A program made the translations under genes and the position numbers. From positions 1 to 64,000 of the forward strand of contig CARAIG010000086.1 in assembly GCA_948938605.1 (NCBI GenBank): 64,000 nt of DNA, in the 5' to 3' direction. The notes under the pieces are model-generated. The model saw only the letters and a list, made by a program, of their open reading frames with translations. It was not told the DNA's origin and did no database searches. This document shows, one piece after another, positions 33,467 to 42,521 of the stretch. The stretch's first letter is position 1. Each line of letters starts with the position of its first letter. Source of the stretch: an uncultured Eubacteriales bacterium. Its GTDB lineage: Bacteria; Bacillota; Clostridia; Christensenellales; CAG-314.

Positions 33467-35812
33467 ATGGCAAAACAAGCGGATGACAATTTAATAACAT
33501 TGCTTACCCCGCAGGAAAAAATAGCTCTTACAACGGGAAGCGGTTTGTGGAATACTGCTCCTATCGACAAATTGGACATCAATTCCGTTACGGTTTCGGA
33601 CGGACCGTTAGGACTGCGCAAAACGGTCGAAGGCGGAACGTTGCCTGCTGTGGCGTTTCCTTGCATTGCTAAACTTGCGTGCAGTTTCGACGTTGACGCA
33701 GCGCGTAAATACGGCGCTATGCTGGGCGAACAGGCGCGCGCTCAAAACGTTGACATTTTATTGGCACCGGCAGTTAATATCAAGCGCGATCCCCGTTGCG
33801 GACGTAACTTCGAATATTTCAGCGAAGATCCGCTGCTTACCGCCGAACTTGCTTCGGCATATATCGAAGGCGTAAACAGTCAAGGTGCTGGCGTATGCGT
33901 AAAACACTTTGCCGCCAACAATCAGGAGTACGGACGTTGGTATTGCGACAGCGTAATAGACGACAGGGCTTTGCGCGAAATTTACTTGTCGGCATTCGAA
34001 CGTATAATAAAACGTACAAATCCCTGTGCTGTTATGTGTTCGTATAACAGACTTAACGGCGAATACTGTTCGCAGCATAAGCAGTTGCTGACGGACATTT
34101 TACGCGACGAATGGGGCTACAAAGGATTAGTTATGAGCGATTGGGGCGCAACCGACGACCGCGTTAAAGGTATTCAAGCAGGACTTGACCTTGAAATGCC
34201 GCAAGGGGACGTGACCGATGTGACCGCCGCTCTTGAAAACGGTTCGTTAGATGTCGCCGACGTAGACAAGGCAATCGGCCGCGTAATAGATTTAACAAAA
34301 CAGTTTAAAACAATGACTGCGCGTAAGGACGACGTGGAAGGTCAAAGGGAATTTGCCCGCAAGTTATCTGCCGAATGTTGCGTGCTGGTTAAAAACAACT
34401 GCAATTTGTTACCGTTCGGAAGTGACGGTAAACTGGCAGTAATAGGCGCGCTAGCCGAAACTCCCGTATATCAAGGGGGCGGCAGCAGTATCGTCAATGC
34501 GGAAAGCCACGACAGCTTGATAGTTGCGCTTAAACACGAAAACGTGGAATTTACCTATGCGCAAGGGTATCAAACTGACGGCAAAGGCAATGCGGAATTG
34601 CTTGAAGAAGCGCGCTTTGTTGCCGAACATTCCGACAATGTTATTTTGATTGTAGGGGATAACCCTGCAACCGAAGGTTACGACCGTACAAATTGGTCTT
34701 TGCCTAAAAACCAACTGCAAGTAATAGACGCGGTAACTTCCGCCAACAGCAACGTTGTAATAGTATTGCAATGCGCTTCGTCGGTGGATACATCATTCTC
34801 TCATTCGGCAAAGGCAATGCTCATCGATTACTATGGCGGCGAATACAGCGGACATGCGCTGTTTGACGTAATATTCGGACGCGTATCTCCCCAAGGACGT
34901 CTTGCGGAAACCTGGTATTTAAATTTACCTAAAATTGCGGACGACTTTGACAAGGATTACCACAGAGCGTTGTATAAGGAAAGCATTTTTGTGGGATACC
35001 GTTATACGTCTACCGCAAATGCCGAAGTAGCATTCCCGTTCGGATACGGATTCGGCTATTCGCAATTTAAGTGGACGGCTCCGTCAATTACCCACAAGGA
35101 CAAATCCAAAATAACGGTAAACGTAACGGTTACTAACGTAGGTAGGTATGTCGATTCCGAAGTGGTGCAAGTTTATTCTACAAACTGCGACTGCCGCGAT
35201 TTTATCGAAAGCAAAAAGTTGATCGGCTTTGCTAAGGCAACGTTAAAGCCTAAGGAAAAGAAAACGTTATCCATTGTAATACCTACAAGCGAATTGCAGC
35301 ATTTCGATGTAAAGCAAGGCAAGTTTGTTTTGAACGGCGGCAAGTATTTAATTACATTGGGCAGCAATGTGTGCGACAGCCGTTTTACCGATGAATATGT
35401 AGTCAATGCGGAAAACGAAACTGCGGACGCGTCGCAGGAATATCCCTGCTATTATCAAGTGGACGAAGGTTTTTATCCTAGCGACGAGCAGTTTTTGGCT
35501 TTGTACGGAAAACCGCTTGTCGAACAACCCGCAGCCGTTTACGTTAGCACGCCGTTAGCCGATATAGGCAACGGGCTTGTCGCTAAAATTGTAAAGTCGT
35601 GTTTTACGCACAATATGGACGAATTGACGGTTAAGTACACAATGGCAATGCCTTTGCGGACGTTTGTGCCGTACAAACTGTCTAGGGAAATGCTACTTAC
35701 GTTAATAGATATGTTAAACGGCAATGTGTTTAAAAATTTGTGGAAGTTGTTTAAACAGTATTTGTCACGTAAAAAGGAAATCCGCAAACAGTCTAAGGCG
35801 GTCAAGAAGTAA
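33467..35812 (+). CDS. Glycoside hydrolase family 3 beta-glycosidase
   Basis: 781 residues from ATG 33467, fixed by GGGAGG. Upstream in-frame codons lie in the leader. Order: GH3 N-terminal barrel with FEYFSEDPLLTAELA and KHFAANNQEYGRW, nucleophile Asp225 in GLVMSDWGATDDR, the C-terminal GH3 sandwich (YQGGGSSIVNAES), and a fibronectin-III-like domain (about 590-660). A further basic tail of about 100 residues ends in RKKEIRKQSKAVKK, which is not typical. There is no signal peptide, so it is cytoplasmic and cleaves imported beta-glycosides (glucosides or xylosides). The next gene encodes a mutarotase, which fits intracellular sugar use. Confidence 0.92.
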   Translation: MAKQADDNLITLLTPQEKIALTTGSGLWNTAPIDKLDINSVTVSDGPLGLRKTVEGGTLPAVAFPCIAKLACSFDVDAARKYGAMLGEQARAQNVDILLAPAVNIKRDPRCGRNFEYFSEDPLLTAELASAYIEGVNSQGAGVCVKHFAANNQEYGRWYCDSVIDDRALREIYLSAFERIIKRTNPCAVMCSYNRLNGEYCSQHKQLLTDILRDEWGYKGLVMSDWGATDDRVKGIQAGLDLEMPQGDVTDVTAALENGSLDVADVDKAIGRVIDLTKQFKTMTARKDDVEGQREFARKLSAECCVLVKNNCNLLPFGSDGKLAVIGALAETPVYQGGGSSIVNAESHDSLIVALKHENVEFTYAQGYQTDGKGNAELLEEARFVAEHSDNVILIVGDNPATEGYDRTNWSLPKNQLQVIDAVTSANSNVVIVLQCASSVDTSFSHSAKAMLIDYYGGEYSGHALFDVIFGRVSPQGRLAETWYLNLPKIADDFDKDYHRALYKESIFVGYRYTSTANAEVAFPFGYGFGYSQFKWTAPSITHKDKSKITVNVTVTNVGRYVDSEVVQVYSTNCDCRDFIESKKLIGFAKATLKPKEKKTLSIVIPTSELQHFDVKQGKFVLNGGKYLITLGSNVCDSRFTDEYVVNAENETADASQEYPCYYQVDEGFYPSDEQFLALYGKPLVEQPAAVYVSTPLADIGNGLVAKIVKSCFTHNMDELTVKYTMAMPLRTFVPYKLSREMLLTLIDMLNGNVFKNLWKLFKQYLSRKKEIRKQSKAVKK

Positions 35813-35831
35813 CTTTTAAAGGAATTAATTT

Positions 35832-36851
35832 ATGATAGCTCAACAAAAATTCGGTGTTTATAAAAGACAGGAAATAACCGCGTTTAAATTATCCGACAAA
35901 ATAGACGTTTTGGTATGTAATTTGGGTGCGACTATCCTGTCTATAAAAGTTCCCGACAGTAACGGCGACAAAGTGGACGTGGCGTTGAATATGACGTCAG
36001 TTGACGATCTTGTCGAAAACGGCGGCTATATGGGCGCAGTAGTGGGACGGTGCTGCAACCGTATCGAAGACGGACGTTTTACATTAAACGGCGTAACTTA
36101 CCAACTTGCTAAAAACGACCATGGATTTGCACATCTGCACGGCGGCGAGCAAGGCTTTGACAAACGCGTATTCCGCGCTACAATCGAAGAAGATACCAAC
36201 AGTATTTTAATGGAATACGTCAGTCCCGACGGCGAAGAAGGTTACCCCGGTACGCTAAAATTTGCGGTGCGTTACACCGTTAAAGGCAGTACGTTGGCAA
36301 TCGATTATTTTGGCGAATGCGACAAGGATACGGTGTTCAATCCTACTAACCATACGTATTTCAACCTTAACGGCGAAGACGACGGCAGCGTACTGGACAA
36401 TGTATTGCAAATACGCGCAGACAGTTATTTGGAAGTAAATAAGTATCTTATTCCTGTAAGCAAGTCGCCTGTTATCAACACTCCTTTTGACTTTAACGAA
36501 CCAAAGCCCATAGGGGAAGATATCGAAGAAGATTTCGAACAATTGTTAATTGCCGGCGGTTACGACCATAATTATTGTTTAAACGATTATAATGCGGCAA
36601 CCGTTTATTCGCCGACAACCGGTATTTGTATGGATGTATTTACCGACTGTTGCGGTTTGCAGTTTTATACGGGTAACTTTTTGGAAGGACAGCAAGGTAA
36701 ATCGGTGTACGAAGCAAATTCGGGATTTTGCCTGGAAACGCAGTATTATCCCAACGCTATAAACATACAAAACGACGATGTAGAAAAACCGATACTTAAA
36801 AAGGGTGAAAAGTTCCATTCCCGTACGGAATACGTATTTTCGGTACTGTAA
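35832..36851 (+). CDS. galM: Aldose 1-epimerase (galactose mutarotase)
   Basis: 339 residues, the usual length. It interconverts alpha and beta anomers of hexoses released by glycosidases. Signatures are MGAVVGRCCNRIEDGRFTLNG, HGFAHLHGGEQGFDKRVF (with the substrate-binding His), VFNPTNHTYFNLNG (catalytic His) and a late FCLETQYYPNA with the catalytic Glu. It starts 19 nt after the GH3 stop behind AAAGGA, so it is the second gene of the operon. Confidence 0.95.
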   Translation: MIAQQKFGVYKRQEITAFKLSDKIDVLVCNLGATILSIKVPDSNGDKVDVALNMTSVDDLVENGGYMGAVVGRCCNRIEDGRFTLNGVTYQLAKNDHGFAHLHGGEQGFDKRVFRATIEEDTNSILMEYVSPDGEEGYPGTLKFAVRYTVKGSTLAIDYFGECDKDTVFNPTNHTYFNLNGEDDGSVLDNVLQIRADSYLEVNKYLIPVSKSPVINTPFDFNEPKPIGEDIEEDFEQLLIAGGYDHNYCLNDYNAATVYSPTTGICMDVFTDCCGLQFYTGNFLEGQQGKSVYEANSGFCLETQYYPNAINIQNDDVEKPILKKGEKFHSRTEYVFSVL

Positions 36852-36912
36852 TTGTTTGGACTAAATCGAAGTCGTAAATAATTTTAAATTAATATTTAAC
36901 AGGAGCAAAAAA

Positions 36913-37350
36913 ATGTTATTGGCATTTGCGTCTACTAGCGAAATTATAAGAGTGGTATTGATAATAGTTTGTATTGCGTGCGCGTTGTGTTTAATTGCCG
37001 TATTGGTTTATTCGGCGATTATCGCCCGTCGCAAAAAGAATGACGGCGAACAGCCGATGGATGAAACCGAAAGTGAAAATGCCGATACCGACGTAATTAC
37101 AGATAATACTGACGTGGCAACCGACAGTATCGTAATGTCGCGCAACGTAATGTATTCGGCAGGCGTAAACGGACAGTTTGCCGTAGGAACATATACTGTA
37201 AGTAATGCCGACGGTTCGTCTGAAAAGTTTAATATGCGCGTTAACGGTCTTGTACGTGAATACGAAAACGGCGATATAATAACGTTTGCCGAAGGCGATA
37301 CGGTAAGCCCCGTTTCGGGTTCGGTGTCATTAAACAAGTTCGGTGACTAG
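36913..37350 (+). CDS. Small membrane-anchored protein, unknown
   Basis: 145 residues. One strong N-terminal membrane helix (about 10-36) is followed by RRKK, a 40-residue Asp/Glu/Thr-rich linker (DETESENADTDVITDNTD), and a C-terminal domain of about 60 residues with a strand-rich look (YSAGVNGQFAVGTYTVSNAD, then FAEGDTVSPVSGSVSL). I do not recognise a family. It has an AGGAG site, and its stop is one base before the ung ATG, so it sits in the galM-ung run. The basic residues after the helix suggest the C-terminal part is cytoplasmic. Confidence 0.75.
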   Translation: MLLAFASTSEIIRVVLIIVCIACALCLIAVLVYSAIIARRKKNDGEQPMDETESENADTDVITDNTDVATDSIVMSRNVMYSAGVNGQFAVGTYTVSNADGSSEKFNMRVNGLVREYENGDIITFAEGDTVSPVSGSVSLNKFGD

Positions 37351-37351
37351 T

Positions 37352-38011
37352 ATGGAGCGTTATTATAACGGTTGGGACGAATTGTTTAAGGAAGAATTTG
37401 CTAAACCGTATTTCAAAAATTTAAAAGCGTTTTTAGTGGAACGCTATGCGCAAACCGAAGTTTATCCGCCTAAAAAACTGATGCTTAATGCATTTGACAA
37501 CACTGCGTACGACGATGTAAACGTGGTAATTTTAGGGCAAGACCCTTACTACAATCCGGGACAAGCTATGGGTATGAGTTTTTCTGTTCCGCAAGGGGTT
37601 ATGGTGCCTATGAGTTTAGTCAATATTTTTAAGGAAATAAATGACGATTTAGGGTATCCTTCTAGTATAAAAGGCGGCGATCTTACCCCTTGGGCAAGGC
37701 AAGGAGTTTTGTTGCTTAATACCGCTTTGACAGTGGAGCGCGGTAAGCCCAATTCCCACCAAGGAAAAGGTTGGGAAATTTTTACCGACCGAGTGATCGG
37801 TTATTTAAACGAACGCGAACGGGGAATGGTGTTTATGTTGTGGGGGCGTAACGCTTATGCCAAAAAGCAACTTATAACAAATCCGCAACACTTGGTTTTG
37901 ACGGCTGCGCACCCAAGTCCGTTGTCTGCTTATAACGGATTTTTCGGATGCGGACATTTCAGTAAAGCTAATGCATTTTTGGAAAAACAAAACCGATCTA
38001 TAAAATGGTAG
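37352..38011 (+). CDS. ung: Uracil-DNA glycosylase
   Basis: 219 residues from ATG 37352. A GTG nine bases upstream overlaps the previous gene and is less likely. Family 1 UDG motifs are intact: GQDPYYNPGQAMGMSFS with catalytic Asp64, LLNTALTV, and HPSPLS with His187. It removes uracil from DNA to start base-excision repair. No good Shine-Dalgarno site is visible, and the previous stop codon is one base away, so translation is probably coupled. Confidence 0.96.
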   Translation: MERYYNGWDELFKEEFAKPYFKNLKAFLVERYAQTEVYPPKKLMLNAFDNTAYDDVNVVILGQDPYYNPGQAMGMSFSVPQGVMVPMSLVNIFKEINDDLGYPSSIKGGDLTPWARQGVLLLNTALTVERGKPNSHQGKGWEIFTDRVIGYLNERERGMVFMLWGRNAYAKKQLITNPQHLVLTAAHPSPLSAYNGFFGCGHFSKANAFLEKQNRSIKW

Positions 38012-38048
38012 CAGTGCTACAATTCAACTGTAATATAGGAGGCGTACT

Positions 38049-38840
38049 GTGTCTAGGGCAGTTATGACGATACACGGTTTTTTAACCGATACAAAAGATT
38101 TCGGCAGATTGTACGAATATTTGGATTTTTACGACGAAGTCGTCCCTTGCGAAGTTCCGGGGCATAACGGCGAAACGGACTTTTCCAAATTTACCGTTGA
38201 AAGTACCTTGGTGGAAGTTACAGGTTGCTTTGACAGGTTGAAATCAAAATATGACGAAGTAGACGTAATAGGTTTTTCGATGGGCGGAGCATTGGCAAGT
38301 TATCTTGCAATTACGCGTAACGTTCGCAAATGTATCCTTATGTCGCCCGCAAACAAATATCTTAACCCTAGGTTTGTGTTTGATGCAATGAAGTATTACA
38401 TTGAATTGCAACGCACTACATACAAATCTGCGCAAGGTAAACTACATCAAAAAGTATCGGCAGTAAAGGAAAGTATGCGTCCGTATCAACGCAATATGTC
38501 TGCTTGTTTGAAGTTGGAGTTCGACAGAATTTTGCCGAATCTCAATGCTCACACGTATAGGGTTTTCCGTAAATTGATTGAAAAAATTAACAAAACAATC
38601 GAGGTTTCGCCTAATGCTCAAATGCCCACTTTAATTGTACGCGGCGACTTGGACGAACTTGTTCCGCAAAGCTCGGTAGATTACCTTGTTAAACACTTCG
38701 ATAACTGCAAAACGGAGTGCTTTAAGGATATAGGGCACGGTATGTTGTTTACCAACCGCGACAACGTAATTATACCTAAGTTGGTGGAATTTTTGTCCGA
38801 CGGAGGTATAATTCCCGACGTTCCCTTTCGAGAGGTCTAA
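38049..38840 (+). CDS. Alpha/beta hydrolase (carboxylesterase/monoglyceride-lipase type)
   Basis: 263 residues starting at GTG 38049, six bases after AGGAGG. The alpha/beta hydrolase core has an early oxyanion HGF segment (MTIHGFLTDTKDF), nucleophile elbow GFSMGG, the acid in RGDLDELVP and the catalytic His in IGHGMLFTN. It most resembles cytoplasmic carboxylesterases or monoacylglycerol lipases. The substrate is unknown. It is last in the GH3-galM-ung run. Its stop codon abuts a stop-linked repeat element at 38839. Confidence 0.85.
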   Translation: MSRAVMTIHGFLTDTKDFGRLYEYLDFYDEVVPCEVPGHNGETDFSKFTVESTLVEVTGCFDRLKSKYDEVDVIGFSMGGALASYLAITRNVRKCILMSPANKYLNPRFVFDAMKYYIELQRTTYKSAQGKLHQKVSAVKESMRPYQRNMSACLKLEFDRILPNLNAHTYRVFRKLIEKINKTIEVSPNAQMPTLIVRGDLDELVPQSSVDYLVKHFDNCKTECFKDIGHGMLFTNRDNVIIPKLVEFLSDGGIIPDVPFREV

Positions 38841-38957
38841 GCCCGTATAAACATCGCAATACTTTGTTGTCCTTGCGTTTTTGCTCAGTCACGTACGTCT
38901 AGTACGCTCCTGTCGCAAAATACGCGGTCGCCTCGTCTTGCTCGTTTCTACGGGCTT
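38839..38957 (+). repeat. Stop-codon-linked repeat, copy 3
   Basis: Ends AAGCCCGTA / TACGGGCTT. The interior contains AAACATCGCAATACTTTGTTG, CTCAGTCACGTACG, TAGTACGCTCCTGTCGC and GTCGCCTCGTCTTGCTC. A GGGCTT/AAGCCC hairpin follows (38952-38967). It begins inside the hydrolase stop codon. Confidence 0.8.
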
Positions 38958-38978
38958 AAACAAGCCCTTAATTGTTTG

Positions 38979-39050
38979 CCTTGTCTTGCACGCTTTGGCT
39001 ATGCAATCCGCACTGCGGATATGCGCTAAACGCGTCGCGCCATTGCCCAC
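38979..39050 (+). repeat. Extragenic repeat B, copy 2
   Basis: Second copy of the TCTTGCACGCTTTGGCTA / GGATATGCGCTAAACGCGTC element, again placed shortly after the stop-linked repeat. Confidence 0.75.
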
Positions 39051-39071
39051 CGCAAATTATGTTCTATTCCG

Positions 39072-39110
39072 TCATTGCGAGGAGTGTAGCGACGAAGCAA
39101 TCCAGAATTA
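39072..39110 (+). repeat. Extragenic repeat C, copy 2
   Basis: ATTGCGAGGAGTGTAGCGAC followed by GAAGCAATCCAGAATTA, matching 26362-26406. The rest of the gap to 39190 holds no gene. Confidence 0.75.
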
Positions 39111-39190
39111 ATTTAAACTTAACCTTAATTACTCATTGTGCATTAAATTAGCATTGCAATGTTGTGTATAATTTAGTTGATTGCAAACGC

Positions 39191-39219
39191 TTGATTTTTT
39201 TTAAAACGTAGGATATAAT
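39191..39219 (+). promoter_or_regulatory. Promoter of rpsF-ssb-rpsR
   Basis: TTGATT (39191-39196), 17 bp, TATAAT (39214-39219). Confidence 0.8.
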
Positions 39220-39225
39220 GATATT

Positions 39226-39278
39226 ACTCAAATTTTGAGTACCTTGCCGTAACTACCCGTTACGGCCAAAAGACCATA
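39226..39278 (+). promoter_or_regulatory. Structured rpsF leader, candidate S6:S18-binding element
   Basis: Hairpin TACTCAA/TTGAGTA, then CCGTAAC/GTTACGG around TACCC, with flanking CTTG and CAAAAG, just before the AAGGAGG of rpsF. Many bacteria have an S6:S18-binding leader here with a conserved CCG beside a hairpin. The match is by eye only. Confidence 0.4.
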
Positions 39279-39292
39279 AGGAGGTAAAAATT

Positions 39293-39574
39293 ATGAACAG
39301 TTATGAATTGTTGTACATTATCAACAACGAGTTGTCCGATGAAGCTAAGGCTAATCTTGTAGACAAATTAAACGCAGTTGTTACCGATAATGGCGGCGCA
39401 ATAGACGGCGTAGACAAGTGGGGTACACGTAAGCTTGCTTATCCTATCAACTACAAAACCGAAGGTTACTATGTACTAGTAAACTTCACCGCGCCCGCAA
39501 CTTTGCCTGACGAACTTGAACGTGTTATGCGCATCACCGATGCCGTAATCCGTTTTATGATTGTCAAAAAGTAA
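39293..39574 (+). CDS. rpsF: 30S ribosomal protein S6
   Basis: 93 residues, standard length. It starts MNSYELLYIINNELSDEAKA, with the GVDKWGTRKLAYPINYKTEGYY core (shown as WGTRKLAYPINYKTEGYY) and a VMRITDAVIRFMIVKK end. It binds 16S rRNA in the platform as a dimer with S18, encoded two genes later. It has an AAGGAGG site. Confidence 0.98.
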   Translation: MNSYELLYIINNELSDEAKANLVDKLNAVVTDNGGAIDGVDKWGTRKLAYPINYKTEGYYVLVNFTAPATLPDELERVMRITDAVIRFMIVKK

Positions 39575-39596
39575 AGGACGTAATAGGAGCAAACAA

Positions 39597-40004
39597 ATGA
39601 ATAAAGTATTTTTAATTGGTAGATTAACACGCGATCCTCAGGCAACGACGTTTGATTCGGGAAGTTCGTGTTGCCGTTTTTCCATAGCGGTAGACCGTTA
39701 TTCCCGCGACGGTGAAAACAAGGCGGATTTTATTAACATCACTACTTGGAATGCTCTTGCGCAAAACTGCGTAAAATATCTTACAAAGGGCAGTCAAGTT
39801 GGAGTTTCGGGAAGTATCCAAACGGGTAGTTACGAACGCGACGGTGTTAAATATCCTTCTTTTGAAGTTCGCGCCGACCAAGTGGAATTTTTGTCCCGCG
39901 CCAATGCGCAAGGAACAGGAACAGCTGCTCAACCTGCACGTCCCAAGGACGCAAGCATGAGTGAGTTAAAGGAAGTCGTCGACGATGACGATATGCCTTT
40001 CTAA
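39597..40004 (+). CDS. ssb: Single-stranded DNA-binding protein
   Basis: 135 residues. The OB fold begins MNKVFLIGRLTRDPQ and includes FSIAVDRYSRDGENKADFIN and VGVSGSIQTGSYERDGVKYP. The acidic tail ends DDDDMPF, the peptide that recruits replication and repair partners. Upstream in-frame codons overlap the S6 end; ATG 39597 has AGGAG. It lies between rpsF and rpsR as is usual in Bacillota. Confidence 0.97.
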   Translation: MNKVFLIGRLTRDPQATTFDSGSSCCRFSIAVDRYSRDGENKADFINITTWNALAQNCVKYLTKGSQVGVSGSIQTGSYERDGVKYPSFEVRADQVEFLSRANAQGTGTAAQPARPKDASMSELKEVVDDDDMPF

Positions 40005-40023
40005 CAACAAGGAGATAATTACA

Positions 40024-40272
40024 ATGGAACAAAATAAAGAATTTAAAAAGCCTATGAGAAGACCTGCTCGCCGTAAGGTTTGCAACTTCTGCGTAGAAAA
40101 GTCCGAAAGTATCGATTACAAGGACATCGCAAAACTCCGCAAATACCTTACCGAAAGCGGAAAAATTCTTCCCCGTCGTATGACAGGAGTTTGCGCCCGT
40201 CACCAAAGGGAACTTGCTGTAGCAATCAAACGCGCTCGTCAAATGGCTTTAATTCCCTACGTAGCGGATTAA
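40024..40272 (+). CDS. rpsR: 30S ribosomal protein S18
   Basis: 82 residues from ATG 40024 (AAGGAG upstream). Conserved core: CNFCVEK, IDYKDIAKLRKYLTESGKIL and PRRMTGVCARHQRELAVAIK. The CxxC plus later Cys fit a zinc-binding-type S18. It is the partner of S6 in the platform. A terminator follows at 40352. Confidence 0.97.
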   Translation: MEQNKEFKKPMRRPARRKVCNFCVEKSESIDYKDIAKLRKYLTESGKILPRRMTGVCARHQRELAVAIKRARQMALIPYVAD

Positions 40273-40351
40273 TTTAAAAACTTTGTAACTCTACAAACCC
40301 AATCAGCGCGAAAGTGGGGTAGTCTTACAGCAGAATAACAACTAACAAACT

Positions 40352-40378
40352 AAGACCTTGTATTAAAAACAGGGTCTT
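40352..40378 (+). terminator. Terminator of rpsF-ssb-rpsR
   Basis: AAGACCTTGT / ACAGGGTCTT with one T-G wobble, followed by TTTTAATT. The rest of 40379-40612 shows no gene. Confidence 0.82.
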
Positions 40379-40612
40379 TTTTAATTAGACCGTGCGGACA
40401 AACTTTTTAACAAATATTCCCGCAGCCGCTGTTAGGCGATAAGTATAAATCTGGGCGGATAAGTCAGTATTATGACAATGTATTACATTGTAGCGTTGAA
40501 ATAAACCCCGTATATTATAAGAGAAGCAACGAATGAATTGACAAATTAACTTTAAAATGTTAACCTATCAAATATTCATCGTTTATAATAGTAAAACAAT
40601 ACAATCCTTGAA

Positions 40613-42298
40613 ATGAAAATCAAATCAGAAAATTTAGTTATAATCATAATTACTTGTTTGCTAGCGATAGGTCTATTGTCCGCAGTCCTTTTGACAGTAA
40701 TTTCTAATGTTGCTTACATTGGAAAAGACTACTACAATGCGTGCGACAAATCGGTATTCGGCGAAAACGCGCTTGTGGCAAATGACGGCGACAATCAAAG
40801 CGAAAAGTTTAAGCAGTGTATTGCAACGGCAAGAGAAAACGGAAAAACGTTATATATCCCGTCGGGCGTGTATATTATTACCGAGTCGTTAACGGGTTGT
40901 TTTTATGATATAAAAATAACGGGTGACGCAAATGGCTGTACTGTTATTAAAAACGGCAAAACAGATAACGGGACCGTCGAATTCGGAAAATTCGACGATT
41001 ACAGCCGTCGTGAAAACGTTTCAATAAGCAATTTGTTTTTTGACGGCGTAGGAATTAATTTCCGAAAAGCGGACAATGCGGAAATTTACGGGAATATCTT
41101 TTACAATTCGCCGACTAAATTTATTGTCCAGTTGCAAGCCGGAAAAAATATGCAAGTTTACAATAATATTTTTTTGCGTGATATCAACAGCATTAGCGGT
41201 AGGGAAGCAAGGTGCTTGTATGTTGGCGGTTACGGTTTCGGTAACGAAGATGCGTACGGCAAACCTATGACTTTCGCACAAGATGTTTATATCCGCAATA
41301 ATATTTTCGGTGCAAAAATCGATGAGCTTGACAATATTGCTAAACAGCAGGACAATGGTTGCAAGGGCGTTATTCGAAGGTTGAAAAAAGCGATAGACCG
41401 CAAAAAAGTAGTTTTGTCGAATAATCAAAACATTATTACGACTGGTATTAATTCGTTTTATTGTTTAAAAAATGCGTATATCGAAAATAACTACTTTCAT
41501 TCGTTTTACGACGATTATTACGATATTGCAACAGGCAAAGCGGAACTGCCTTGTACAATGGACCATATAACATATATAAGGGGTGCGCAGGATATTTTTA
41601 TTTCGGGCAATTTTGTACAAGGGTGGCACAACGGACCCGCCGGCGGATTCAAATTTAAGTCGTCTAACAAAATTACTATTGTTAACAATTATTTGCGTAA
41701 TACCGGTATTATAATGTCTAACCATGCTGAGCAAGGTTGTACCGATATATTAACGAACGGCGGCGTTTCCGAATTGAAAAATTGGCTTATCGCTGAAAAC
41801 ACTTTTGATTTTACTCAAAGTCACGGTGCCTACGGAACAGGCATTTATTTTGAATTGGACAATCCCGAAAAAGTGCCTACTATTGTTGAAGATATAGTTC
41901 TGTTGGGCAACAAGTATATCAATTACAAAAATATCGAGCCTGCATATATGCGTTTAAAAATTCGATTTTCTTGGACGGATAAGGCAGACGGAAAACCGTA
42001 TTTTACTCCGCAAAATACTTGTTCGCTTAATAATACACGGGACGACACCGACAACGGCGTATTGGAAATAGACCCTTGGACAGCGGACGATTATGCCGTA
42101 ATGCGGACGGATTGGCAAAATATGCTGTCCGATGCGCCGACAATAGAAAAGTACTACAACAAAATTGTTAATACGTCTCTAAATAACAGTAAAACGTTAA
42201 CGATAGTGTTGAGTATAACATTGCCGTTATTAGTCGTCGTAATAAGTCTTACAGTATTTTTTACAATAAAAGCAAAGCGCGGTAAAGTCAATAAGTAA
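40613..42298 (+). CDS. Right-handed beta-helix protein with both ends in the membrane
   Basis: 561 residues. An N-terminal helix (about 9-31) is followed by a pectate-lyase-like parallel beta-helix: KTLYIPSGVYIITESLTG resembles the opening of Pectate_lyase_3/glycosyl-hydrolase-28 repeats, then many short Asn-rich coils such as AEIYGNIFYN, MQVYNNIFLRD, AYIENNYFHS and DIFISGNFV. A C-terminal membrane helix (about 530-552) ends in KAKRGKVNK. The helix domain should lie outside, tethered at both ends. The substrate is unknown, probably a polysaccharide. No good ribosome-binding site is visible before ATG 40613. Confidence 0.85.
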   Translation: MKIKSENLVIIIITCLLAIGLLSAVLLTVISNVAYIGKDYYNACDKSVFGENALVANDGDNQSEKFKQCIATARENGKTLYIPSGVYIITESLTGCFYDIKITGDANGCTVIKNGKTDNGTVEFGKFDDYSRRENVSISNLFFDGVGINFRKADNAEIYGNIFYNSPTKFIVQLQAGKNMQVYNNIFLRDINSISGREARCLYVGGYGFGNEDAYGKPMTFAQDVYIRNNIFGAKIDELDNIAKQQDNGCKGVIRRLKKAIDRKKVVLSNNQNIITTGINSFYCLKNAYIENNYFHSFYDDYYDIATGKAELPCTMDHITYIRGAQDIFISGNFVQGWHNGPAGGFKFKSSNKITIVNNYLRNTGIIMSNHAEQGCTDILTNGGVSELKNWLIAENTFDFTQSHGAYGTGIYFELDNPEKVPTIVEDIVLLGNKYINYKNIEPAYMRLKIRFSWTDKADGKPYFTPQNTCSLNNTRDDTDNGVLEIDPWTADDYAVMRTDWQNMLSDAPTIEKYYNKIVNTSLNNSKTLTIVLSITLPLLVVVISLTVFFTIKAKRGKVNK

Positions 42299-42387
42299 AT
42301 AAAAGGTTTGTCATTTGTGTAAAACAGTGTACATTTTTTGCCAACTATGTTATACTTATCCAAATTGTAAACAGCTTGGAACGTAAT

Positions 42388-42426
42388 AAATCTCACCCAA
42401 AGTATATTGATGTTTGAGTGAGATTT
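42388..42426 (+). terminator. Terminator after the beta-helix gene
   Basis: AAATCTCAC / GTGAGATTT stem extended by CAAA/TTTG inside, followed by TTCT. Confidence 0.75.
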
Positions 42427-42521
42427 TTCTATAAGCAAACAGACGAATTTTTAGTAATTAAAATTTGTTTACTTAAAAATTTAATCATAGTACGATGGCT
42501 TAGCGTGTGTAAAATAAGATT

